From a bacterium (GTDB taxonomy: Bacteria; AUK180; JAQVHJ01), in contig JAQVHJ010000013.1 in NCBI GenBank assembly GCA_028696285.1, positions 1-14,177 on the forward strand: a DNA stretch of 14,177 nt, written 5' to 3'. Made by a program: the position numbers and the translations under genes. Below, in pieces: positions 1-6,375 of the stretch; within the stretch, counting starts at the first letter, position 1, and each line of letters opens with the position of its first letter. The notes below the pieces were generated by a model. It was not told where the DNA came from. It ran no database searches and saw nothing but the letters and a program-made list of their open reading frames with translations.

Positions 1-159
1 TTCAGTATTTACAGAACCGTCCGCATAATATTGGGAAAAAGCCTGTGGAATTGCAGTAGAAGGAGTGATCGGGTAAGCTGCGACAACATCCGGATCAATC
101 TGCTTCATCGCAAAGGCCGCGGTCTCATTCCCGGTTAATGCTAAGGGTTTTAATTTCAT
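1..159 (-). CDS. porA: Pyruvate/2-oxoacid:ferredoxin oxidoreductase alpha subunit, N-terminal part
   Basis: This gene runs off the left edge, so only the first 53 residues are present. Read on the minus strand it begins MKLKPLALTGNETAAFAMKQ and continues with DPDVVAAYPITPST. This is the typical N-terminus of PorA-type alpha subunits, where the YPITPS stretch belongs to the pyrimidine-binding region for thiamine diphosphate. The start is supported by an AGGAGG ribosome binding site (165-170, minus strand) five bases upstream of the ATG. The enzyme oxidatively decarboxylates pyruvate or a related 2-oxoacid with CoA and reduces ferredoxin in the cytoplasm. It lies 30 bp downstream of porD and is the third gene of a porC-porD-porA operon; porB is expected just outside the window. 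Substrate specificity (pyruvate versus branched-chain 2-oxoacids) cannot be fixed from this fragment. Confidence 0.9.
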   Translation of the reverse strand, partial: MKLKPLALTGNETAAFAMKQIDPDVVAAYPITPSTAIPQAFSQYYADGSVNTE

Positions 160-189
160 TAAAGCCTCCTGAAAAGATATTATAATTAT

Positions 190-471
190 TTACTTTACTT
201 CTTTAACCATCTCAATCGCATTCTTTGGGCATATCTTCGCACATATCCCGCAACCCTTACAATGGTCATAGTCTATTCCTGTCATCTTATCGTCTTTAAT
301 AAGAATCGAAGAATCGGGACAGTTTGCCCAGCACTGAAAACAATGAATGCATTTATCAACAGACCATTCAGGGCGGAATGTTCTCCAGTCCCCGGTCTTG
401 TATTCGGTTGCATTTCCCGCATCTAAAATTAATCCGCCAATCGGTATTTCTTTCCAGTTCTTTTCTTTCAT
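190..471 (-). CDS. porD: Pyruvate/2-oxoacid:ferredoxin oxidoreductase delta subunit (2x[4Fe-4S] ferredoxin)
   Basis: A 93-residue ferredoxin-like subunit with two complete [4Fe-4S] cluster motifs. The first is CIHCFQCWANCP (Cys41, 44, 47, 51) and the second is CKGCGICAKICP (Cys71, 74, 77, 81). The upstream region with GDWRTFRPEW is typical of PorD/VorD delta subunits and separates it from free ferredoxins. The subunit passes electrons from the thiamine-diphosphate site of the alpha/beta subunits to external ferredoxin. Its ATG overlaps the TGA of porC by four bases (ATGA), implying translational coupling, and a strong AAGGAGGT Shine-Dalgarno (481-488, minus strand) lies inside the end of porC. 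The length is normal for the family and no cysteine is missing. The role is secure; the exact 2-oxoacid is inferred from gene order only. Confidence 0.93.
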   Translation of the reverse strand: MKEKNWKEIPIGGLILDAGNATEYKTGDWRTFRPEWSVDKCIHCFQCWANCPDSSILIKDDKMTGIDYDHCKGCGICAKICPKNAIEMVKEVK

Positions 472-1043
472 CCTTTCTTAACCTCCTTATATGCACGGTC
501 AAGAGCCTGAACATTCTTGTCAACAACCTTCTGGCCCATTTTCTTTAAAAATTTTTCTTCTATGATATTTTTCATCTTCTCCATTGAAACGATGGGAGCT
601 GCTGCGAGCAGCGCTCCAACCATCGGAGTATTCGGCATGGGAATCCCTAAGGTCTCAAGAGATATCGTTGTTGCATCAACAGTAAAAACCTTACCCTTCT
701 TGTAGTTGAGCTTCTTTCTGATATCTTCCGGGGATTCTTCTGTGTTTACTATCAATATCCCGTCATCCGGCATACCGTTCGTTACATTCGCGCTGATTAA
801 AAGCGTCGGGTCAATCACAACAACAATTCCCGGGTTTGTAACGCCTGTATGCAGTTTAATAAGTTCTTTCGAGATTCGGGTAAACGCTCTAATCGGCGCG
901 CCTTCACGCTCCGGCCCGAATTCAGGGAATGCCTGAATATGTTTTCCATCCAATATCGCGGCTTCAGCTAAAAGCTGTGACGCTGTCTTGGCTCCCTGAC
1001 CGCCTCGACCGTGCCATCTTACTTCAATAAAGTCTGTATTCAT
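468..1043 (-). CDS. porC: Pyruvate/2-oxoacid:ferredoxin oxidoreductase gamma subunit
   Basis: A 191-residue gamma subunit of the four-subunit 2-oxoacid:ferredoxin oxidoreductase family. The N-terminal RWHGRGGQGAKTASQLLAEA (from residue 9) is the family hallmark. It is followed by FPEFGPEREGAPIRAF and a later GIPMPNTPMVGALLAA stretch, both typical of this subunit. The gamma subunit forms the domain III equivalent of single-chain PFOR and contributes to CoA access. It is the first gene of the minus-strand por operon, with a GGAGGG Shine-Dalgarno (1050-1055) six bases before its ATG and a sigma-70-type promoter further upstream. The length is normal and nothing is missing. The gene order gamma-delta-alpha matches the archaeal/bacterial porCDAB arrangement. 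VorC or another 2-oxoacid specificity remains possible. Confidence 0.92.
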   Translation of the reverse strand: MNTDFIEVRWHGRGGQGAKTASQLLAEAAILDGKHIQAFPEFGPEREGAPIRAFTRISKELIKLHTGVTNPGIVVVIDPTLLISANVTNGMPDDGILIVNTEESPEDIRKKLNYKKGKVFTVDATTISLETLGIPMPNTPMVGALLAAAPIVSMEKMKNIIEEKFLKKMGQKVVDKNVQALDRAYKEVKKG

Positions 1044-1076
1044 TTAAAACCCTCCAAGGTATATATTTAATTTTTA

Positions 1077-1106
1077 ATTATAACATATAAATTAAAAACC
1101 TGTCAA
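1077..1106 (-). promoter_or_regulatory. Sigma-70-type promoter of the por operon
   Basis: On the minus strand TTGACA (1106-1101) is followed after 18 bp by TATAAT (1082-1077), with an upstream TG making an extended -10 (TGTTATAAT). Transcription would start near 1070, leaving a leader of about 27 nt that holds the GGAGGG ribosome binding site of porC. I see no terminator between parB (ends 1115) and this promoter, so read-through from the par operon is also possible. Confidence 0.8.
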
Positions 1107-1114
1107 GTAAAATA

Positions 1115-1963
1115 TTATTTTATTTTAAGTAAAATATCTAAAATCCTGTTCAAGTCTTCGTCAGAATAATAATTTATTACAATATTTCCATGACCTTTAT
1201 TATAATTAAGGTGAACCTTTGTTCCGAAGATCTTCTGCAGCTCTTCTTTTATCTCCTGAATCTCTGCCCCTGCTGACGGTTTGGATTTCTTTTCTTTCCC
1301 GGGAGAGTGAAGGCGTTTAACTGCATTCTCAACTTCTCTTGAAGAAAGACCTTTCTTCAAGATCGATTCTGTAATTACGAGAGCTTGGCTTTTAGATAAG
1401 CCAATCAAAGGACGCACCTGACCAATTGTAATCTTGCCGGAAACGACCAGGTCCTGAACCTCAAGGGGCAGTTTTAGTAAACGAATAATATTTGTAACAT
1501 AAGAACGGGATTTTTTTATCTTCGCAGCAACATCTTCATGCGTGATTGACGAATCTTCCATTAATGCCTCATATGCCTTTGCTTCCTCTATCGGGTTCAG
1601 GTTTACCCTGTGAATATTTTCAACTAACGCCATTAAAATCGAATCCGAGTCCTTCGCATCGCGCACAATGCAGGGAACCCTTGTAAATCCCGCTATCTTG
1701 GCCGCTTTTAAGCGCCGTTCTCCTGCAATTAATTCAAATCCGGATTTACCTCTGGACCTGACGATGATAGGTTGGATAATTCCGAATTCTTTAATAGATT
1801 CTGCTAGTTCAGAGAGTTCTTCCTCGTTAAAAACCGTTCGTGGCTGATGTGGATTGGGGAAGATCTTTTCAATTTCAATATCCTTAATGGAATCCTTAAG
1901 GTTCTCTTGCGACTCTTCCGGGATCAGGGCTTTTAATCCGCGGCCCAACACTTTCTTTTTCAT
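1115..1963 (-). CDS. parB: Chromosome-partitioning protein ParB (Spo0J), CTPase/DNA-binding clamp
   Basis: A 282-residue ParB/Spo0J. It opens with the KKKVLGRGLKALIPEE segment typical of chromosomal ParB, the N-terminal motif that stimulates ParA ATPase. The ParB/Srx CTP-binding domain follows: NPHQPRTVF (37-45), GIIQPIIVR (61-69), the arginine box GERRLKAA (81-88) and ENIHRVNLNPIEEA (115-128). The last usually reads ENIQR, so His replaces Gln here. A helix-turn-helix at about 139-165 (ITHEDVAAKIKKSRSYV) should read parS, and a C-terminal dimerisation domain ends the protein. ParB loads at parS, closes as a CTP-dependent clamp and spreads along DNA to form the partition complex moved by ParA. 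Its ATG overlaps the parA TGA (ATGA). Two parS sites lie about 2.4 kb away in the same window, which strengthens the chromosomal Spo0J assignment over a plasmid ParB. Confidence 0.95.
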   Translation of the reverse strand: MKKKVLGRGLKALIPEESQENLKDSIKDIEIEKIFPNPHQPRTVFNEEELSELAESIKEFGIIQPIIVRSRGKSGFELIAGERRLKAAKIAGFTRVPCIVRDAKDSDSILMALVENIHRVNLNPIEEAKAYEALMEDSSITHEDVAAKIKKSRSYVTNIIRLLKLPLEVQDLVVSGKITIGQVRPLIGLSKSQALVITESILKKGLSSREVENAVKRLHSPGKEKKSKPSAGAEIQEIKEELQKIFGTKVHLNYNKGHGNIVINYYSDEDLNRILDILLKIK

Positions 1964-2727
1964 TTTGTCACACCTTTAATTATTTCTTTTGCAAAATTAA
2001 GATAGCCATGAGCGCCTTTGGAATTATAATCATACAGAATTATCGGTTTCCCAAAACTTGGGGCTTCGGACAATCTGACATTTCTTGGAATTATACTTTG
2101 AAAAACCTTTTCTTTGAAAAACTCTTTCACTTCATCCGAAACCTGAACGCCAAGGTTTGTTCTTGAATCATACATCGTCAGAAGTATCCCTTCTATTTTC
2201 AGATCAGGATTCAGATTCGCTCTGATCAATTCAATTGTATCCATCAGGAGAGAGATTCCTTCCAGAGCATAGTATTCAGTCTGAACGGGAACAATAACAG
2301 AATCTGAAGCAGACAATGCGTTTATCGTCAAAAGACTTAGAGAAGGGGGGCAGTCGATTATAATAAAATCAAAGTCGTTCTTTATTCCGGCAACAGCATT
2401 CTTTAATTTCAATTCTCTTGAAATCAATGGCACCAGTTCAATCTCCGCGCCGGTTAAATCTATTTTAGCCGGAACAAGCGTAAGGTATTTTAGGGCTGTA
2501 TTAAGCATAACATCCTGAATCCGGATATTATTAATTATAACATCATAAATAGAACTATTAACTTCATGCTTCAAGAATCCAAGCCCGGTCGTTGCGTTAC
2601 TTTGAGGGTCAAAGTCTATCAGCAGCGTTTTCTTCTCTGCCACTGCGAGGCTCGCGCTTAGGTTAACTGCTGTTGTCGTCTTTCCGACTCCGCCTTTCTG
2701 GTTTGCAATTGCAATAATTTTTCCCAT
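1960..2727 (-). CDS. parA: Chromosome-partitioning ATPase ParA (Soj)
   Basis: A 255-residue ParA/Soj of the deviant Walker-type P-loop ATPases. Visible motifs are the deviant Walker A KGGVGKTT (11-18, with the signature Lys11), Walker A' LLIDFDPQSNATTG (from residue 35, Asp38/Asp40) and Walker B IIIDCPPSL (122-130, Asp125). The length matches chromosomal Soj, and there is no extra N-terminal DNA-binding domain as in type Ia plasmid ParA. ATP-bound dimers bind the nucleoid non-specifically, and ParB-parS complexes trigger hydrolysis, which drives origin segregation. The gene begins four bases after the stop of the GH18-like gene and overlaps parB by four bases, so all three are probably cotranscribed from the promoter at 4288-4316. 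The ribosome binding site is modest (GAG...AGA upstream), compatible with coupling to the preceding gene. Confidence 0.95.
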   Translation of the reverse strand: MGKIIAIANQKGGVGKTTTAVNLSASLAVAEKKTLLIDFDPQSNATTGLGFLKHEVNSSIYDVIINNIRIQDVMLNTALKYLTLVPAKIDLTGAEIELVPLISRELKLKNAVAGIKNDFDFIIIDCPPSLSLLTINALSASDSVIVPVQTEYYALEGISLLMDTIELIRANLNPDLKIEGILLTMYDSRTNLGVQVSDEVKEFFKEKVFQSIIPRNVRLSEAPSFGKPIILYDYNSKGAHGYLNFAKEIIKGVTK

Positions 2728-2731
2728 TTCT

Positions 2732-4261
2732 CTACTCGATGATTATTGTTTTCCAGTCACCCAAAAGATCCCCCTCGGTTGATCCGTCCATACCTTTGCT
2801 CCATGCATGATAAAGAATCTTTATGGGCAGGCTTTCTATTTCAAGAGTAATCGGTCCGGAGATTATTATTTCCCCTTCATCAACATGCTCTTCAATCAAA
2901 TCAACAAATTCATATTTATCTTCTTTCCAGTTTTGAGAAAAGAATTGAATTTTGTCAAAGTTGTTCTTTTCTGCAGAGACAACTTTTGCATTATAAATCT
3001 TCAATAAAATCTCGTTTGCATTATCTGAGATATAAGACTGGGAGTTTCCCTCGTTTCTCAGTATGATGTTCAGCGTAATATTCTTTTTATCTCTTTTAAC
3101 CATTATAATATCTATTTTTGGATCCGGCTTAACGGGAACTCCTTTATAAATAGCATAAATATTATTTATGTTAATAATATTTTTTTCCTGATCTGAAGCG
3201 AATCTGAACAGGGCAGGGCCAAGGAGGTATTTATTATCATTTTCCTTTTTTACAATATCAAGATATGTTTTCAAGCCCTGGGGAGTAATCACGTTAAAAA
3301 CAATATGTGAACCTTTCTTCAAATGATATCTGCCGATAGAGGTATCTTTAAGGACTTCAAACTCATAAATATTATCACCGTTATATGAAGAAGTTCCGTC
3401 GATCTTTGTCTGGTTCTTTGAAGATTTAACCAGTTTAAATGTTTCTCCCTCAGAGACTTCGCTTGGAGTAATCCACCCCCAGGTGGTTCTTCTCTTTCCA
3501 TAAGAAGAATAATATTGTCTGTAACTGTATGTCGGGACAGCGGCATAGAACGGTTCCTTAAGATCTTTATATTTCCGAATTGTTTCAACTATCCAACCCG
3601 CATCGGTAATTCTCGTGCTTCCGCCGTACTTATCCGCGTTCTGGTAATCATAAATCATTGGAACTATAAAGTCTGTATATTTCAGGAGTTTATTAAAATC
3701 CTTCTTTCCGGCCCAACCCACCATCGGTGTAATTGAAATAAGATACTCCTTCCCAAACTTCTTCTTAACCTTATCAAGAAGATATTCATATTTATTGAAA
3801 TTTACATCCGCTCCTTCAACATCAAGTTGAATTCCTGCGACGGGTATTTCAAAGTACGTGAAAATTTTCAATTGATTTTCAATCATTTCAATCACGTATT
3901 CTGTTGCAGTTTTATAGTTCGGAAGAAAGTATGCGGAATGGAAAGAATTCTTTGACCAACCTTCAAAAAGGAATACGAGGTGAATTTGAAAATTACTCAG
4001 TTCCGGTTTTAGTGCAACGAAGTCGTTTGTCATTTCAAATCCCTTAAAATACTTTGTGGAAGATTGCGACTCCCAGTAAAACTCTCCCGCCTTCAAAAAT
4101 ATAACTTTATACTCCATCTCTTCTAATTTCTCAAGATTCTCCTTTGAAAACCTTGAAGAAGAGTGCCAGTGAAAGATAGAATTGGAAAAAAGAACCTCTT
4201 CTTTTGCAAAAACCGAGAATGAAACTAACAGCATAAAAAATATAAATATAATTTTTTTCAT
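2732..4261 (-). CDS. Secreted GH18-like TIM-barrel protein (DUF3142-like), putative glycoside hydrolase
   Basis: A 509-residue protein with a cleavable-looking signal peptide (KK, then hydrophobic residues to about 19, FAKE), so it is exported. Residues about 25-255 look like a TIM barrel of the GH18/DUF3142 kind. VAGIQLDVEGAD (141-152) resembles a catalytic DxE strand (Asp147, Glu149), ISITPMVGW follows (175-183), and PMIYDYQNAD (201-210) resembles the beta-6 MxYD motif of GH18. The canonical DGxDxDxE is not present in full, so activity is uncertain. The region from about 380 looks beta-rich, perhaps an accessory domain. It is the first gene of an operon with parA and parB, four bases before parA, which is an unusual neighbour for a segregation pair. 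Translation follows a short leader (about 20 nt) without a clear Shine-Dalgarno. The fold family is moderately sure; the substrate is unknown. A peptidoglycan or polysaccharide substrate is only a guess. Confidence 0.6.
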   Translation of the reverse strand: MKKIIFIFFMLLVSFSVFAKEEVLFSNSIFHWHSSSRFSKENLEKLEEMEYKVIFLKAGEFYWESQSSTKYFKGFEMTNDFVALKPELSNFQIHLVFLFEGWSKNSFHSAYFLPNYKTATEYVIEMIENQLKIFTYFEIPVAGIQLDVEGADVNFNKYEYLLDKVKKKFGKEYLISITPMVGWAGKKDFNKLLKYTDFIVPMIYDYQNADKYGGSTRITDAGWIVETIRKYKDLKEPFYAAVPTYSYRQYYSSYGKRRTTWGWITPSEVSEGETFKLVKSSKNQTKIDGTSSYNGDNIYEFEVLKDTSIGRYHLKKGSHIVFNVITPQGLKTYLDIVKKENDNKYLLGPALFRFASDQEKNIININNIYAIYKGVPVKPDPKIDIIMVKRDKKNITLNIILRNEGNSQSYISDNANEILLKIYNAKVVSAEKNNFDKIQFFSQNWKEDKYEFVDLIEEHVDEGEIIISGPITLEIESLPIKILYHAWSKGMDGSTEGDLLGDWKTIIIE

Positions 4262-4287
4262 AATCTTTTTATTTTCAATTAAAGGTT

Positions 4288-4316
4288 ATTATACCACAAC
4301 AAAGAGATTTAGTCAA
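4288..4316 (-). promoter_or_regulatory. Promoter for the GH18-like/parA/parB operon
   Basis: On the minus strand TTGACT (4316-4311), exactly 17 bp, then TATAAT (4293-4288). Start of transcription is expected near 4281, giving a leader of only about 20 nt before the ATG at 4261. It is back to back with the rightward promoter; the two -35 boxes are 29 bp apart. No parS lies between this promoter and its genes. Confidence 0.8.
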
Positions 4317-4345
4317 GAGAAAACGCATAAAAACCCCTTAAATAT

Positions 4346-4374
4346 TTGACTTTTATTATAATTTATGTTATAAT
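4346..4374 (+). promoter_or_regulatory. Strong extended -10 promoter of the cupin-ftsEX division operon
   Basis: TTGACT (4346-4351), 17-bp spacer, TATAAT (4369-4374), with TG one base upstream of the -10 (TGTTATAAT). Transcription should begin near 4381, producing a leader of roughly 95 nt to the cupin ATG. Both parS sites (4401-4416 and 4441-4456) fall inside this leader, downstream of the start site. Another TATAAT at 4357-4362 is too close to this -35 to be its partner. Confidence 0.82.
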
Positions 4375-4400
4375 TAAAGGATGTCCTGTTATTAGACATG

Positions 4401-4416
4401 TGTTTCATGTGAAACA
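4401..4416 (+). promoter_or_regulatory. parS site 1 (one change from consensus)
   Basis: TGTTTCATGTGAAACA differs at one base from the widely conserved chromosomal parS consensus TGTTTCACGTGAAACA. It starts exactly 40 bp from the start of the second, perfect site, roughly four helical turns, so both face a similar side of the DNA. It is the expected loading site for the ParB encoded at 1115-1963, and it lies about 20-35 nt downstream of the predicted transcription start of the division operon. Confidence 0.88.
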
Positions 4417-4440
4417 TTGGTTTTTGGCAGATTCTTTGTT

Positions 4441-4456
4441 TGTTTCACGTGAAACA
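4441..4456 (+). promoter_or_regulatory. parS site 2 (perfect consensus)
   Basis: TGTTTCACGTGAAACA is a perfect 16-bp palindrome identical to the chromosomal parS consensus recognised by Spo0J/ParB. It ends 8 bp before the GAGGAG ribosome binding site (4465-4470) of the cupin gene. A ParB clamp loading here would sit in the transcribed leader and could act as a roadblock, or be displaced by RNA polymerase. Confidence 0.95.
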
Positions 4457-4477
4457 TAAAAAAAGAGGAGCGTTTTT

Positions 4478-4825
4478 ATGATTAAGAAGCGGAATTTTTC
4501 GGAGGTAACGCTTGAGCCGGTTAACATGGCCGGAGCGAGCAATGCAGGTATTCGTTGGCTGATATCGGAGAAGGACGGAGCCCCGACATTTGCTTTAAGG
4601 ATGTTCGAGCTTGAAAAGGGCGGGTGTACCCCGTATCATTCACATACCTGGGAGCACGAGGTTTTTGCCTTAGAAGGAACGGGGGCCGTTGTCGGGGAAG
4701 AGGGGGAGCTCTCTTTAAATCCCGGGGATGTCGCTTTTGTTCCGGGGAATGATGAACATAATTTTATAAATAAAGGGGATAAGGTATTTAAATTCCTTTG
4801 TATTATACCTATTCCGAAGAAGTAA
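4478..4825 (+). CDS. Small single-domain cupin protein
   Basis: A 115-residue cupin_2-type beta-barrel. Cupin motif 1 is seen as GGCTPYHSHTWEHEVFALEG (48-67), with probable metal ligands His54, His56, a Glu at 59 or 61, and possibly His60. Motif 2 is PGDVAFVPGNDEHNFIN (82-98) with His94 as the last ligand. It is complete and probably binds a divalent metal. Such small cupins include isomerases, dioxygenases and sugar- or ligand-binding regulators; the sequence does not choose between these. The start follows a good GAGGAG ribosome binding site at 4465-4470. It is the first gene of the operon, 12 bp before ftsE, with parS sites in its leader. I do not know a standard link of this family to FtsEX, so a role in division is not claimed. 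Confidence 0.85.
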   Translation: MIKKRNFSEVTLEPVNMAGASNAGIRWLISEKDGAPTFALRMFELEKGGCTPYHSHTWEHEVFALEGTGAVVGEEGELSLNPGDVAFVPGNDEHNFINKGDKVFKFLCIIPIPKK

Positions 4826-4837
4826 TTTAAAGAATTA

Positions 4838-5509
4838 ATGATCAAGGCTTTTCATATCTACCAAATTTTTGAAAGGAATCTTTACGCTTTAAAGGATGTC
4901 TCTCTTGAAATAGAAAAGGGTGAGTTTGTTTTCCTTGTTGGGGCGTCGGGTGCAGGCAAGACAACCTTAATAAAATTAATCTATGGTGATTTAATCCCGA
5001 CGAAGGGCCAGATAATTGTTCATGGTCGAAACATGGCAAGGTTACCCGGAAAAGAGATTCCGTATCTAAGGCGGCAGTTGGGGGTCGTATTCCAGGATTT
5101 CAAACTGCTTTATGACAGGACGGTATTTGAGAATATTGCATTTGTTTTAGAGGCGATAGGGAAGGATGAAAGAAGGATTGCTGAGATCATCACGGGTGTA
5201 TTAAAGGTGGTAAACCTCTCTTCAAAACGAGATGTCATGCCACATTTTCTTTCGGGCGGGGAGCAGCAGAGAGTTGCAATAGCCCGTGCTATTGTTAACG
5301 ACCCCGTTCTGATCCTTGCAGATGAGCCTACCGGGAATCTTGACAAACGGGTGTCGGAAGATATCCTCGATATCTTTCAGCAGTTAAATAACAAGGGGAC
5401 GACGATAATCATGGCGACCCATGATGAGGACATCGTAAAAAAGCTGAAGAAAAGAATGATAAAGATAGAAGAAGGCCGGGTAGTTGAAGATACCGGAAAG
5501 GCAACATGA
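4838..5509 (+). CDS. ftsE: Cell-division ATP-binding protein FtsE
   Basis: A 223-residue ABC ATPase of the MacB/LolD/FtsE type. It shows Walker A GASGAGKTT (35-43), a Q-loop VVFQDFKLL (83-91), the ABC signature LSGGEQQR (138-145), Walker B VLILADEP (157-164) followed by TGNLD, and the switch region MATHDED. VFQDFKLLYDRTVFENIAF is characteristic of FtsE. Length and spacing are normal. FtsE forms a complex with FtsX at the division ring on the inner face of the membrane. ATP hydrolysis by FtsE is transmitted through FtsX to a periplasmic LytM coiled-coil activator, here probably the protein at 6330-7508. The stop overlaps the ftsX start by four bases (ATGA). The upstream ribosome binding site is weak (AAAGAA), so coupling to the cupin gene 12 bp upstream is likely. 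Confidence 0.95.
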   Translation: MIKAFHIYQIFERNLYALKDVSLEIEKGEFVFLVGASGAGKTTLIKLIYGDLIPTKGQIIVHGRNMARLPGKEIPYLRRQLGVVFQDFKLLYDRTVFENIAFVLEAIGKDERRIAEIITGVLKVVNLSSKRDVMPHFLSGGEQQRVAIARAIVNDPVLILADEPTGNLDKRVSEDILDIFQQLNNKGTTIIMATHDEDIVKKLKKRMIKIEEGRVVEDTGKAT

Positions 5510-6375
5510 GAAGTTTCAATATTCGATACTTTATTAAAGAAGGAATAAAAAATATATTTAGAAACAAAGCCGTATCTTTTAATTCTATTTTAACTATTTC
5601 TCTTGCCTTGCTTGTCTTCTCTATTTTTCTTTTGATCTCATCAAATATTCGTCTTGTTATAGAGAACTGGGAAAATTCTGCGGATATAACAATCTACTTA
5701 AAGGATAATATTCCAGAGAACAAGATTGCAGAGATGAAGGATAAATTATCGGAAGAGGAATTTATCAAGACCGTTAAATTTATTTCGAAGGAAGAGGCGT
5801 TAAAAAACTTCTCTGAGGATGAGGATATTAAACAGTTAATAGAAATCTTAGAAGAGAACCCGTTACCGAATATTCTTGAGGTTTATTTTATCAAGGACAG
5901 AAAAACCTCCGAGAATATTACGTTATTAAGAGAGAAGTTGAGGGGGTTTCAGGAGATTGAAGATGTTCAATCCCGTTCAGAAATAGCAAAAATACTCTAT
6001 ACTTCAAAAATGCTGGGTTTAATTCTATCTGTTGTGTTCTTATTTTTGGCAATGCTTATTTCTTCAAATACAATTAAGCTGACCGTTCTTTCTAAGCAGA
6101 CAGAAATAGAAATAATGAAGCTGGTCGGAGCTACGTCTCTGTTTATTAAACTTCCGTTCATTACGGAGGGAATCATCAAGGGTGTTATGAGCGCGCTGGT
6201 TTCAATCTTTTTTTTATATTTATTCTACTTCATTTTAAATATTTCCTTTGACTTTTCGTATTTAATAACTGTGAATTTTATCTCTTTTCGGCAAATTGTG
6301 CTTATAATATTTACCGGAGGTTTAATCGGATGTATAGGGGCGTTACTAACCCTGAGAAAATTTTTAAAGTTTTAG
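5506..6375 (+). CDS. ftsX: Cell-division permease-like protein FtsX
   Basis: A 289-residue membrane protein with the FtsX layout. A cytoplasmic N-terminus (FIKEGIKNIFRNK) leads to TM1 at about 24-46 and a periplasmic domain at about 50-165. TM2 lies at about 169-189, TM3 at 220-245 and TM4 at 263-284. The segment LSKQTEIEIMKLVGAT (195-210) is the conserved cytoplasmic loop that contacts FtsE in FtsX proteins. The extracellular loop has the usual helix-rich make-up (SKEEALKNF). It relays FtsE ATPase cycles across the membrane to a peptidoglycan hydrolase activator. Its ATG overlaps the ftsE TGA, and its last 46 bp overlap the next gene, including that gene's ribosome binding site. It ends in TAG. 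Family and length fit well; no defect seen. Confidence 0.94.
   Translation: MRSFNIRYFIKEGIKNIFRNKAVSFNSILTISLALLVFSIFLLISSNIRLVIENWENSADITIYLKDNIPENKIAEMKDKLSEEEFIKTVKFISKEEALKNFSEDEDIKQLIEILEENPLPNILEVYFIKDRKTSENITLLREKLRGFQEIEDVQSRSEIAKILYTSKMLGLILSVVFLFLAMLISSNTIKLTVLSKQTEIEIMKLVGATSLFIKLPFITEGIIKGVMSALVSIFFLYLFYFILNISFDFSYLITVNFISFRQIVLIIFTGGLIGCIGALLTLRKFLKF
6316..6320 (+). promoter_or_regulatory. Ribosome binding site fixing the EnvC-like start
   Basis: GGAGG inside the end of ftsX, nine bases before ATG 6330. It supports the start that overlaps ftsX by 46 bp. The next in-frame start candidate (TTG near 6387) would cut into the signal peptide. Confidence 0.7.

Noticed and set aside
3319..3588. 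89-residue minus-strand frame inside the GH18-like gene
   Set aside because: It lies in another frame of a gene with a signal peptide and recognisable motifs; low-complexity product, no ribosome binding site.
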